Assembly (NCBI RefSeq): GCF_014643775.1
Contig: NZ_BMKC01000001.1
Coordinates: 1,302,001 to 1,366,000 of the forward strand
Direction: 5' to 3'
DNA: 64,000 nucleotides
Source of the DNA: Arenimonas soli
GTDB taxonomy: Bacteria > Pseudomonadota > Gammaproteobacteria > Xanthomonadales > Xanthomonadaceae
How positions within the stretch are numbered: position 1 is the first letter of the stretch; every line of letters starts with the position of its first letter. Shown piece by piece: positions 42,540-50,203 of the stretch. The notes beneath the pieces were generated by a model. The model ran no database searches, was not told where the DNA came from, and worked only from the letters and a program-made list of their open reading frames with translations. Both the position numbers and the translations under genes were made by a program.

Positions 42540-44042
42540 TCAGGTCGTTGGCACGACGTTGGCGTTGAGCCGGAACAGGTTGCCCGGATCGTAGCGATTC
42601 TTCACCTGCACCAGGCGGGCGTGGTTGCCCTGGTAGTTGCGGTCGACCACGTGGGCGGATTCCTGGTCCACTTCGTTCGCATACCAGCCGTCGGTGAATG
42701 GCTCGAACCGCGTCCATTGCTCCCGGATGTAGGCGACGTGCTGGTCCGGCGATTCCGCCAGCGGCCACTCGACGAAGAACAGCATGTTGGCGAGGGATTT
42801 GCGCTGCGCGAACGCCGTGGCGTCAACCGGCACCCGGCCGATGGCACCGCCGGAGTGCTGGAACAGCAGCATGGTGCCGCGTTCGACGAAACCTTCGAAA
42901 TTCTCGGCGATGACGTCGACCAGGGCCTCGGGGAATTCATTGATGAACCCCGATTTCAGGTACTCGGCGTGGTTACGCGGATCGGCGTTGTCGTGCGAGC
43001 GCTGGATGGCGACGTAATCCCGCCGCTGGATGCCGTCCTGCACCGGCGTACCGGCCTTGTACAGCGGCGCAAGCACCTTCTCGGCCTGCGCTTCCGGGCC
43101 GGAATAGCAGGCGTGCAGCGCCACGATGCCGTCCGGGCTGCCGACCGGCGAGCGCGCGAAGAGGTCCAGGTACAGCTCGTCCGGCGCCTGCCGTGAATAG
43201 TCCGCATAAAAGCGCACCACATCGCGCAGCTGCGACAGCGGGAACACCAGATCGCCGCCGACGATCGTGCGGGCCATGGGGTGCAGTTGGAACTCGAAGC
43301 GTGTGACGACGCCGAAATTGCCGCCGCCACCGCGCACGCCCCAGAACAGGTCCGGGTTGTGGTTCGCGCTGGCGTGCACCAGCTTGCCGTCGGCGGTAAC
43401 GACGTCGACCGCGGTCACGTTGTCCAGCGCCAGGCCAAACCGCCGCGCCAGGCGACCGAAGCCGCCGCCCAGGGTCAGGCCGCCCACGCCGGTATGCGAC
43501 ACGGTGCCGGCGGTGGTGACCAGGCCCTGCGCCATCGCCTCGCGATCGAGGGAGGCCAGCAGGCTGCCGCCCGCGACGTGGGCCCGGCGGGTGCCGGCAT
43601 CCACATGGGTGCCGCGCAGCGTGGAGAGGTCGATCTGCAGGCCGCCGTCGCAGGTGGACTTGCCGCCGTAGCTGTGTCCACCGCACTTGACCGCCAACAG
43701 CAACTCCCGCTCGCGGGCGAAATCCACGGCGCGCATGACGTCGGCGGCGCCGGTGGGTTGCACCACCAGGGCCGGGTGTTTGTCGATGCTCGGGTTCAGG
43801 ACGCGCCGCGCCTGTTCGTAGCCCTCGTGGCCCGGCAGCAGCAATCGCCCCTGGAGGCTGTCGCGCAGTTCCTCCAGTTCGGCCTGTTGCAGGGTGAGCT
43901 GGCGGCCGGTGCGACTCGCGGCATCGACGGACCCACCAACTTGCGCCAGTGTCTGCACGGCCTGCGCCAGCGCCGTGGACGAGGGCAGCGCGGCCACGGC
44001 CGCGGCACCCAAAGCAGTCTGCATGAAACGACGTCTTTGCAT
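42540..44042 (-). CDS. Tat-exported berberine-bridge-type FAD oxidoreductase
   Basis: This is a predicted periplasmic flavin oxidase of unknown substrate. From the ATG at 44042 it has 500 residues with a Tat-like signal (MQRRRFMQTALGAAAVAALP). The PP-loop His for covalent FAD is in KCGGHSYGG. The position that carries the second, cysteinyl link in berberine-bridge enzymes (GxCPTVG) is GTVSHTG here, so attachment would be mono-covalent. A C-terminal BBE domain (YQGNHARLVQVKNRYDP) is present. It is divergent from the arsR operon and unrelated to the neighbouring puu genes. Confidence 0.88.
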   Translation of the reverse strand: MQRRRFMQTALGAAAVAALPSSTALAQAVQTLAQVGGSVDAASRTGRQLTLQQAELEELRDSLQGRLLLPGHEGYEQARRVLNPSIDKHPALVVQPTGAADVMRAVDFARERELLLAVKCGGHSYGGKSTCDGGLQIDLSTLRGTHVDAGTRRAHVAGGSLLASLDREAMAQGLVTTAGTVSHTGVGGLTLGGGFGRLARRFGLALDNVTAVDVVTADGKLVHASANHNPDLFWGVRGGGGNFGVVTRFEFQLHPMARTIVGGDLVFPLSQLRDVVRFYADYSRQAPDELYLDLFARSPVGSPDGIVALHACYSGPEAQAEKVLAPLYKAGTPVQDGIQRRDYVAIQRSHDNADPRNHAEYLKSGFINEFPEALVDVIAENFEGFVERGTMLLFQHSGGAIGRVPVDATAFAQRKSLANMLFFVEWPLAESPDQHVAYIREQWTRFEPFTDGWYANEVDQESAHVVDRNYQGNHARLVQVKNRYDPGNLFRLNANVVPTT

Positions 44043-44117
44043 GACTCTCTCCCCGCCTCGGGCTCTGTTTATCGGTGGAACGCGCAAGGGGACCTGTCCC
44101 GGCCGTCGACGGCTTGC

Positions 44118-44146
44118 TTGACGGGGACGACTGACCAGGTTTATAT
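44118..44146 (+). promoter_or_regulatory. Strong sigma-70 promoter of the arsR operon
   Basis: TTGACG, exactly 17 bp, TTATAT. This is the best housekeeping promoter in the window. Initiation would fall near 44153, inside the operator that follows. Confidence 0.85.
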
Positions 44147-44160
44147 AACCACTTGGTTAT
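44145..44160. promoter_or_regulatory. Palindromic operator at the arsR start site
   Basis: ATAACCA-CT-TGGTTAT is a perfect 7-bp inverted repeat overlapping the -10 and +1 of the promoter, as expected for autorepression by the ArsR-type protein encoded 15 bp downstream. Confidence 0.82.
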
Positions 44161-44174
44161 TTATAGACAGCCCC

Positions 44175-44537
44175 ATGGCCGACCCCCTCAGCGCCACCTT
44201 CGCCGCACTCGCCGATCCGACCCGGCGCGCCATCCTGGCGCGGCTGATCGAAAGCGACTGTTCCGTCACCGAGCTGGCGGAGCCTTTCGCGATGAGCCAG
44301 CCGGCCGTGTCCAAGCACCTGAAGGTGCTCGAACGTGCCGGCCTGGTCAGCCGGGGCCGCGAGGCCCAGTGGCGGCCCTGCCGGATCGACGCCGGCCCGC
44401 TCAAGGACGCCACCGACTGGCTCGAGCCCTACCGCCGCCTGTGGGAAGCACGCTTCGACCGCCTCGACGCCTACCTGGCCGAGTTGCAGGCGCAGTCCCC
44501 GGCGCCCAAACCGCCCCGTCCCCGCAAGTCCCGCTGA
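44175..44537 (+). CDS. ArsR-family transcriptional repressor
   Basis: The 120-residue winged-helix protein opens MADPLSATFAALADPTRRAI and contains the recognition region VTELAEPFAMSQPAVSKHLKVLERAGLV. There are no metal-binding cysteine pairs, so it belongs to the non-metal ArsR group that is commonly paired with AHSA1/SRPBCC proteins. It lies 35 bp ahead of the VOC and SRPBCC genes and probably represses its own operon through the palindrome at 44145. The inducer is unknown. Confidence 0.92.
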   Translation: MADPLSATFAALADPTRRAILARLIESDCSVTELAEPFAMSQPAVSKHLKVLERAGLVSRGREAQWRPCRIDAGPLKDATDWLEPYRRLWEARFDRLDAYLAELQAQSPAPKPPRPRKSR

Positions 44538-44572
44538 CCCCAACCCCGCCACCCCCTCCCCAGGAGCCCGAT

Positions 44573-45034
44573 ATGGCCATCACCGCACTGCACCCCTACC
44601 TCAGCTTCCAAGGCACCTGCGAAGAAGCCTTCGCCCACTACGCCAAGGTGCTCGGCGCGAGGAACACCGGCATCTTCCGCTACGGCGAAGCGCCGCCGGA
44701 GCCCGACGACAAATCGCACTCGTCTCCCGAAGGCTGCAACCCGAACCTGCCGCCGGGCTTCGACGACAAAGTGATGAACACCTGCCTGGTGCTCGGTGAC
44801 CTGATGCTGATGGGAAGCGACTGCCCGCCAGCCATGTGGCGCGAAGGCGGCAACATGACCGTCTCCCTGCAGGTCAGCGACGAAGCCGAGGCCGAACGCC
44901 TGTTCGCCGGCCTGATGGAAGGCAGCAGCGACATCCAGATGCCGATGGGCGAAACTTTCTGGGCCAAACGCTTCGGCATGGGCGTGGATCGTTTCGGCAC
45001 GCCCTGGATGGTCAACTGCAGCCGGGAGGGCTGA
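44573..45034 (+). CDS. VOC-family (PhnB/glyoxalase-like) protein
   Basis: The 153-residue protein resembles the PhnB/DUF1428-type VOC fold: HPYLSFQGTCEEAFAHYAKVLGA at the N-terminus and ETFWAKRFGMGVDRFGTPWMVN at the C-terminus. Function is unassigned in this family. It is preceded by CAGGAG and followed after 1 bp by the first SRPBCC gene. Confidence 0.88.
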   Translation: MAITALHPYLSFQGTCEEAFAHYAKVLGARNTGIFRYGEAPPEPDDKSHSSPEGCNPNLPPGFDDKVMNTCLVLGDLMLMGSDCPPAMWREGGNMTVSLQVSDEAEAERLFAGLMEGSSDIQMPMGETFWAKRFGMGVDRFGTPWMVNCSREG

Positions 45035-45035
45035 C

Positions 45036-45557
45036 ATGGCGCGCACGACCCTGCAAGCCGACCTGGCCGAGCGCCAGGTCATCCTGACCCGCGACTTCAA
45101 GGCGCCGCGCGAGCTCGTTTTCCGCGCCTTCACCGATTCGGCGGCGCTGGCGCGCTGGTGGGGACCGCATGGCTTCCAGACCGAAATCGTCGAAAACCAG
45201 GCGCGCGCCGGCGGCAGCTACCACTTCGTGATGCGCGACGCCGAAGGCAATGCCTATCCGGTGCAGGGGAAATACACCGAGGTGACGCCGCCCTCGCGCC
45301 TGGTGATGACCGACGACTGCAGCTGCATGCCGCCGGAGTGGCTGGAAAAGTACGCCGCCGAGGAAATCGCCCGCGGCGAAACCATCCTCAACACCAGCGT
45401 CACGACCTTCGAGGACCTGGGCGACGGCCGCACCCGCATGCGCATGCAGATCACCTGCACCAGCAACCGCCTGCGCGACGGCCTGGTCGAGGCCGGCATG
45501 AACGACGGCTGGGGCGAGAGCTTCGAGAAGCTCGACGCCGTGCTGGAAACGCCATGA
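45036..45557 (+). CDS. SRPBCC (AHSA1-like) protein, copy 1
   Basis: This 173-residue START-like protein has the AHSA1 segments RDFKAPRELVFRAFTDSAALARWWGPHGF and GDGRTRMRMQITCTSNRLRD. It should have a hydrophobic cavity for a small ligand, not identifiable from sequence. Its stop overlaps the next start (ATGA). Confidence 0.9.
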   Translation: MARTTLQADLAERQVILTRDFKAPRELVFRAFTDSAALARWWGPHGFQTEIVENQARAGGSYHFVMRDAEGNAYPVQGKYTEVTPPSRLVMTDDCSCMPPEWLEKYAAEEIARGETILNTSVTTFEDLGDGRTRMRMQITCTSNRLRDGLVEAGMNDGWGESFEKLDAVLETP

Positions 45558-46021
45558 GCGCGAGCGCCCTTGCCCCGGTCGAGGAAGGCCGGGACGAACT
45601 GGTCATCGTCCGCGAGTTCCGCGCCCCGCGGGCCCTGGTGTTCAAGGCCTGGACCGACGCGGCCATGCTGCCGCGCTGGTTCTGTCCGGAGGGCTGCGAC
45701 CTGCCTTTCCAGCGTTTCGACCCGCGGGTCGGCGGCAGCTACCGGGTCTGCCTGCGTGGCCGCGAGAGTGGCACCGAGTGGTGGATGCAGGGCGAGTTCC
45801 TGGAGATCGAACCCAACGAGCGCATCGTCTTCACCCATGTCTGGGACGATGTCACGCGACGGCCGGACAAGGACTCGGTTGTGACGGTGACCTTGTCCGA
45901 TACGGCCGATGGCACCCGGATGCACTTCCACCAGCAGCGCTTCGTGTCCGAATTCGAACGCGACGACCATCGTGGCGGATGGAGTAGTTGCTTCAATCGT
46001 CTGGACCAGCTGCTGGGTTGA
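45554..46021 (+). CDS. SRPBCC (AHSA1-like) protein, copy 2
   Basis: This 155-residue paralogue of the preceding gene has VREFRAPRALVFKAWTDAAMLPRWFCPEG and GGWSSCFNRLDQLLG. Tandem AHSA1 proteins behind an ArsR regulator are a frequent arrangement of unknown purpose. It is translationally coupled to copy 1 and ends the operon, 48 bp from a convergent gene. Confidence 0.9.
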   Translation: MSASALAPVEEGRDELVIVREFRAPRALVFKAWTDAAMLPRWFCPEGCDLPFQRFDPRVGGSYRVCLRGRESGTEWWMQGEFLEIEPNERIVFTHVWDDVTRRPDKDSVVTVTLSDTADGTRMHFHQQRFVSEFERDDHRGGWSSCFNRLDQLLG

Positions 46022-46069
46022 AAAGTGGCCTGCTCCCGGCTCACGCCCTGGTGTGACCTGAGCCACAGC

Positions 46070-46606
46070 TCATGGTGAGCGCGGCGTCCAGGCCGGAGGT
46101 TTCTGTCCCATTTTCAGCACGTGCTTGCGGAAGACGATGGCGCCGCTGACAAGCGCGTCGGTCTTGACGAAGGCGATGGGAAGGCCGGGTTCGGCGTTGA
46201 GCACCACCTCCGCTTGCAGACCGGCAGCCTTGAGCATGCGTGCAGTCTCGCGCGCCGACGCATCCGGGTCATCCACGACGAACCCCAGCGCACCGCCGGG
46301 TTGGCCCAGCGCGCCGATTATCTGTGGACGCGGATAATTGATGATCGTGCCGTTACTGAAGACCGTGCGGTCGACCTCCTGCGAATCGATGCGGAAGCGC
46401 GGCCGATGCCCGTGCTGCTTCATCAGCTGCTCCAGCGCCACGAGCGCCTCGGGCGAGCTGGCCGAAAACACGTGGTAATCCCGGTCGGGGAACGGCAGCG
46501 GGTTCCGGTCGGTGACCAGGGCGACCACCATGGCGATGAGCACCAGCATGCCAAGGGCCACAAGGTAGACCACGAGGGTTGGAACGGCGGTTGTCCGGCT
46601 GAACAT
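46070..46606 (-). CDS. Membrane-anchored protein of unknown function
   Basis: I do not recognise the family. The 178-residue product has one N-terminal membrane helix (about 8-32, LVVYLVALGMLVLIAMVVALV) and a roughly 145-residue soluble domain, probably periplasmic, with no recognisable active site. The ATG at 46606 is chosen because it starts the helix directly. It follows the ferric-reductase-like gene by 81 bp on the same strand and may be its partner. Confidence 0.72.
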   Translation of the reverse strand: MFSRTTAVPTLVVYLVALGMLVLIAMVVALVTDRNPLPFPDRDYHVFSASSPEALVALEQLMKQHGHRPRFRIDSQEVDRTVFSNGTIINYPRPQIIGALGQPGGALGFVVDDPDASARETARMLKAAGLQAEVVLNAEPGLPIAFVKTDALVSGAIVFRKHVLKMGQKPPAWTPRSP

Positions 46607-46687
46607 GGCTGGCTCCTGCTGGCTGCCTGCAAGCACACAACGCGCGACAGGCCTCGCCCCGGCCATGCCCGGCCCATGGCCGCCAAC

Positions 46688-47947
46688 TCAGCGGAATTCG
46701 AACTTTTCGTGGTGAAGGCGCGATTCCGGTATGCCCTGGCGCGCCATGGCGGCACGCACTATCGCGAGCAGGCCGGCCGGTCCGCAGAAACTCACCGACA
46801 CGTTCTCGGCACCGACCTGAGCCACGAGCCAGGCAAAGCGGTCCTCGAACACGGCCGAACGCGGGCCGTCGGCCACGTCCACCCAGTCCGCGCCACGACG
46901 ACGGGCATCGGCCGCGATCTCGGCGACGCCCGGGAAGCCACGTCCCGGGGTCTGGAAGTTGAAGACCGTCACCTTGGCCAGGTCCTGCCTCGAAGGGTCC
47001 TGCAACCAGGCTATGAAGGGCGAAAGACCGACGCCGCCGCCAACCCAGACCTCGAAGCCTCCGTGTGGCGGGCGATTGAATCGGCCGAACGGCGCATAGA
47101 CCTCCGCCCGCATTCCCGGCTCGACGCCAGCCACCAGGCGTTCGGTGTAGTCGCCCAGCGCCCGCACCACGAACTTCACGGGCTGGTCGCCTCCGCTGGC
47201 GATCGTGAACGGGTGTGGTTCGCGCAGGCCCGGATGCAGGAAACGCAGGAAGGCGAATTGTCCCGGCTCGAAGGGAATCACGCGTCCGACCGGCACCAGT
47301 TCCAGGCGCACGGAATCCACGCCGGCCTCCACCCGCACCAGCCGGTATTCCGCGTGTCCGGACAGGAACGGATACAGCAGCAGCTTGTAGGCTGCGCCCG
47401 CCAGCCCCAGCCCCGCGCACAGCACCAGCCAGACACCCGCCGGCGAAGCCAGGGCTATCGGCGACCTGAAGCTCAGCCAGTGCAGCACCACCACGACGAA
47501 CAGCGGCCCTGACAGCTTGTGCCACCAGCGCCACTGGCCGTAGGGAATCTTGCGGTTGAGCGCAAGCAGCACGATCACCACCAGCGCCACGTAACTGAGC
47601 TGGCGCACCAGGCGCGTCCAGTAAGGCGGCAGCGGCAGGATCGCGGCCACGTCCCAGGCCGGCGTCCCGGCCTTGAACACCAGGTGCACCGAGGCCAGCA
47701 CCAGCGCCCAGACGCCCAGCCACTTGTGCACTTCGTAGACCCGGTCCAGGCCGCCGAACAGGTCTTCGAGCCAGCGCCAGCGCGAGCCCAGCAGCGCCGC
47801 CATCGCCATCATCACCAGGGCGGCGACACCGGAGAACAGGCTCAGCGTCGCAGTGCTCGCCCAGGTCGCGGCAGGCAGCGCGGGCAGCAGCACGGCGGCC
47901 GACACCCCGGCCAGGGCGGACAGGAAGGGCGCGGTGGTCACTCGCAT
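46688..47947 (-). CDS. Ferric-reductase-like membrane flavoprotein
   Basis: This is predicted to move electrons from NAD(P)H through FAD and haem across the inner membrane. Six membrane helices (about 5-200) carry paired histidines (VHKWLGVWALVLASVHLVF and WWHKLSGPLFVVVVLHWL) for haem. The cytoplasmic half has the FAD motif EPHPFTIASG and the NAD(P) segments WVGGGVGLSPFIAWL and VSFCGPAGLL. The ATG at 47947 gives 419 residues; another frame start is 13 codons upstream. Electron acceptor (ferric iron or other) is not determined. Confidence 0.88.
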   Translation of the reverse strand: MRVTTAPFLSALAGVSAAVLLPALPAATWASTATLSLFSGVAALVMMAMAALLGSRWRWLEDLFGGLDRVYEVHKWLGVWALVLASVHLVFKAGTPAWDVAAILPLPPYWTRLVRQLSYVALVVIVLLALNRKIPYGQWRWWHKLSGPLFVVVVLHWLSFRSPIALASPAGVWLVLCAGLGLAGAAYKLLLYPFLSGHAEYRLVRVEAGVDSVRLELVPVGRVIPFEPGQFAFLRFLHPGLREPHPFTIASGGDQPVKFVVRALGDYTERLVAGVEPGMRAEVYAPFGRFNRPPHGGFEVWVGGGVGLSPFIAWLQDPSRQDLAKVTVFNFQTPGRGFPGVAEIAADARRRGADWVDVADGPRSAVFEDRFAWLVAQVGAENVSVSFCGPAGLLAIVRAAMARQGIPESRLHHEKFEFR

Positions 47948-48039
47948 GCGTACGGACCCAGCGATTGTTCCAAGGGCTACCAGCATGCCCCCGCGGGTGC
48001 GGGCGCGGCTTGACCCGCATCAAGCCATGCCAGCTTCGT

Positions 48040-49542
48040 TCAGGGCTCGAGGTTGATCCAGGTCGCCTTGAGTTCGGTGTACTTGTCGAAGGCGTGCAGC
48101 GACTTGTCGCGGCCGTTGCCCGACTGCTTGTAGCCGCCGAAGGGCGCGGTCATGTCGCCGCCGTCCCAGTAGTTCACCCAGACGCTGCCGGCGCGCAGGC
48201 GGCGTGCGACGCGGTGGGCGCGGCTGAGGTCGGCAGTGAACACCCCCGCGGCCAGGCCGTAGTCGCTGTCATTCGCAATCGCCAGGGCCTCGGCTTCGTC
48301 GTCGAAGGCGATGACGCTCAGCACCGGTCCGAAGATCTCCTCGCGGGCGATGGTGTGCCCGGCGGCCACGTTGTCGAAGATCGTCGGCGCCAGGTAGCAG
48401 CCGCCCTCCACCGTGGCCAGCCGGTCGCCGCCGATCACCACCCGGCCCCCTTCTTCGCGGCCCCTGGCGATGTAGTCGAGCACGCGACGGGTCTGGCCTT
48501 CGTCCACCATCGCGCCCATCGGCGCGCCGGGGTCGAGCGGATGCCCGGGCTGCATGGCCTGGCCGTGTTTGGCGACCAGGGCGACGAACTCGTCCTTGAT
48601 GCAACGCTCCACCAGCAGCCGCGAGGCCGCGGTGCAGACCTCGCCCTGGTTGTAGAAGATGCCGCTGGCCGCGGCCTTCGCCGCCTTGTCCAGGTCGGGC
48701 GCGTCGGCGAAGACCAGGTTCGGGCTCTTGCCGCCGCATTCGAGGTACACGCGCTTCATGTTCGATTCGCCGGCGCAGACCAGCAGGTGTTTGCCGACGG
48801 CCGTCGAACCGGTGAAGACCAGGCCGTCAACGTCCCTGTGCCGGGCCAGTGGCTCGCCGGTGTCCCTGCCGAAACCCGGCAGCACGTTCAGCACGCCCGG
48901 CGGCAGGCCGGCTTCCATGGCCAGTTCGGCGAAGCGGATCGCGGTCAGCGGCGATTTTTCCGAAGGCTTGAGCACCACCGAGTTGCCCATCGCCAGCGCC
49001 GGCGCCAGCTTCCAGGCCGCCATCAGCAGCGGGAAGTTCCAGGGCACGATGGCGGCGACCACGCCCAGGGGTTCGCGGGTCACCAGGCCCAACTCGTCGG
49101 AGCCGGTGCTGGCGATTTCGCCGTAGACCTTGTCGATGGCCTCGCCGGTCCAGGCCAGGCAGCGTGCGGTGGCGGCCATGTCCACGTTCAGGGCGTCGGA
49201 GATGGGCTTGCCCATGTCCAGGGTTTCCAGCAGCGCCAGTTCGTCGGCGTGTTCGCGCACCAGCTCGGCCAAGCGCACCAGCACCTTCTTGCGCCAGGAC
49301 GGCTTGGAATTCGCCCAGTCGCCGGCGTCGAAGGCACGGCGCGCGGCGCGCACGGCGCCGTCGACGTCCGCGGCCTTGCACGAGGCCACCTGTGCCAGCA
49401 CCCGGCCATCGACCGGGCTGAGGCAATCGAAGGTTTCGCCGGACGCGGCGTCCACGTAGCGGCCGTTGACGAAGGCCTGGCTGCGGATGGCCAGGCGTTT
49501 GGCAAGCGCTTCCCAGTCGGCGCGGGTCTTGGGGTCGGTCAT
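48040..49542 (-). CDS. puuC: Gamma-glutamyl-gamma-aminobutyraldehyde dehydrogenase PuuC
   Basis: PuuC oxidises gamma-glutamyl-4-aminobutanal, and other aminoaldehydes, with NAD(P). The 500-residue aldehyde dehydrogenase has the catalytic Cys in NQGEVCTAASR, Glu in LECGGKSPN and the cofactor motif FTGSTAVGK. The C-terminus YKQSGNGRDKSLHAFDKYTELKATW matches PuuC. It starts 9 bp after the PuuR-type regulator and is separated from puuA/puuB by 5.4 kb of other genes. Confidence 0.93.
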   Translation of the reverse strand: MTDPKTRADWEALAKRLAIRSQAFVNGRYVDAASGETFDCLSPVDGRVLAQVASCKAADVDGAVRAARRAFDAGDWANSKPSWRKKVLVRLAELVREHADELALLETLDMGKPISDALNVDMAATARCLAWTGEAIDKVYGEIASTGSDELGLVTREPLGVVAAIVPWNFPLLMAAWKLAPALAMGNSVVLKPSEKSPLTAIRFAELAMEAGLPPGVLNVLPGFGRDTGEPLARHRDVDGLVFTGSTAVGKHLLVCAGESNMKRVYLECGGKSPNLVFADAPDLDKAAKAAASGIFYNQGEVCTAASRLLVERCIKDEFVALVAKHGQAMQPGHPLDPGAPMGAMVDEGQTRRVLDYIARGREEGGRVVIGGDRLATVEGGCYLAPTIFDNVAAGHTIAREEIFGPVLSVIAFDDEAEALAIANDSDYGLAAGVFTADLSRAHRVARRLRAGSVWVNYWDGGDMTAPFGGYKQSGNGRDKSLHAFDKYTELKATWINLEP

Positions 49543-49551
49543 GGCGGGCCT

Positions 49552-50097
49552 TTAGAAAGTGGGGGGCGTGCTGGCGCTGATGATCACGGCGTCATCCTTG
49601 CCAACATTGCGGAAACGGTGCGGCTGGCGACATTCGAAATAATAAGCCTCGCCCGGGCCCAGCACCTTGCGCTGGGCACCCACGGTGATCTCCACCTGGC
49701 CCCTGACGACCACGCCGCCCTCTTCGCCTTCGTGCTGGATCATGGATTCGCCGGTGTCGCTGCCCGGCGGCATCACTTCGCGCAGCACGCACATGCGGCG
49801 GTTGCGCCGGCGGTGGCCGACCAGGAAGTAGTGGATGTCGTTGTTGCCGACGTCGGGCAATTCCGCGGCGGCGTAGAAGGGACCGTCGCCGGCGTCTTCC
49901 AGGTCCTGGGTGAAGAAGTCGGCCAGCGAGATCGGGATGCCGTCGAGCACCTTCTTCAGGGAACTGATCGAGGGGCTGACCTTGTTCTGTTCGATCAGGG
50001 AGATGGTGGAGTTGGTGACCCCCACCCGCTTGGCCAGTTCACGCTGGCTGAGCCCCTTGCCCTTGCGCACGGCCTGGAGCCGGATGCCGATATCCAA
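49552..50097 (-). CDS. puuR: PuuR-type XRE/cupin transcriptional regulator
   Basis: An N-terminal HTH (LSQRELAKRVGVTNSTISLIEQ) is followed by a cupin ligand domain (HEGEEGGVVVRGQVEITVG) and the C-terminal STPPTF seen in E. coli PuuR. I start it at TTG (50097), giving 181 residues, because GAGGTGAT, nearly a full Shine-Dalgarno, lies 3 bases upstream. The alternative GTG at 50136 has no spaced ribosome site and would precede the predicted transcript start. It probably senses a polyamine and controls puuC, bauA and perhaps the pot operon. Confidence 0.88.
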   Translation of the reverse strand: MDIGIRLQAVRKGKGLSQRELAKRVGVTNSTISLIEQNKVSPSISSLKKVLDGIPISLADFFTQDLEDAGDGPFYAAAELPDVGNNDIHYFLVGHRRRNRRMCVLREVMPPGSDTGESMIQHEGEEGGVVVRGQVEITVGAQRKVLGPGEAYYFECRQPHRFRNVGKDDAVIISASTPPTF

Positions 50098-50122
50098 TGG
50101 ATCACCTCGCCGCGGGATTTGC

Positions 50123-50155
50123 TGAATATTTGACACCCTTTGTAAAGTTTATTCA
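50123..50155. promoter_or_regulatory. Promoter of puuR-puuC with overlapping dyad
   Basis: On the minus strand TTGAAT (50156-50151), 17 bp, TCAAAT (50133-50128) forms a promoter for puuR. A dyad TGAATA (50123-50128) and TATTCA (50150-50155) brackets it, and TTGACA (50130-50135) faces the other way toward bauA. The arrangement suits an autoregulated divergent promoter; identity as a PuuR operator is inference. Confidence 0.5.
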
Positions 50156-50203
50156 ACGCTGATAGCGTTGCCGGCAGCCCTATACCCTTGCCCGAGCCCC
50201 GCC

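Noticed and set aside
42540-47947. Calling the interval a genomic island
   Set aside because: No integrase, tRNA, direct repeats or composition shift are visible; only the functional mismatch with its neighbours suggests insertion.
50123-50155. Assigning the dyad firmly as the PuuR operator
   Set aside because: The hexamer arms are short and I found no second copy upstream of the pot operon, so it is reported only as a candidate.
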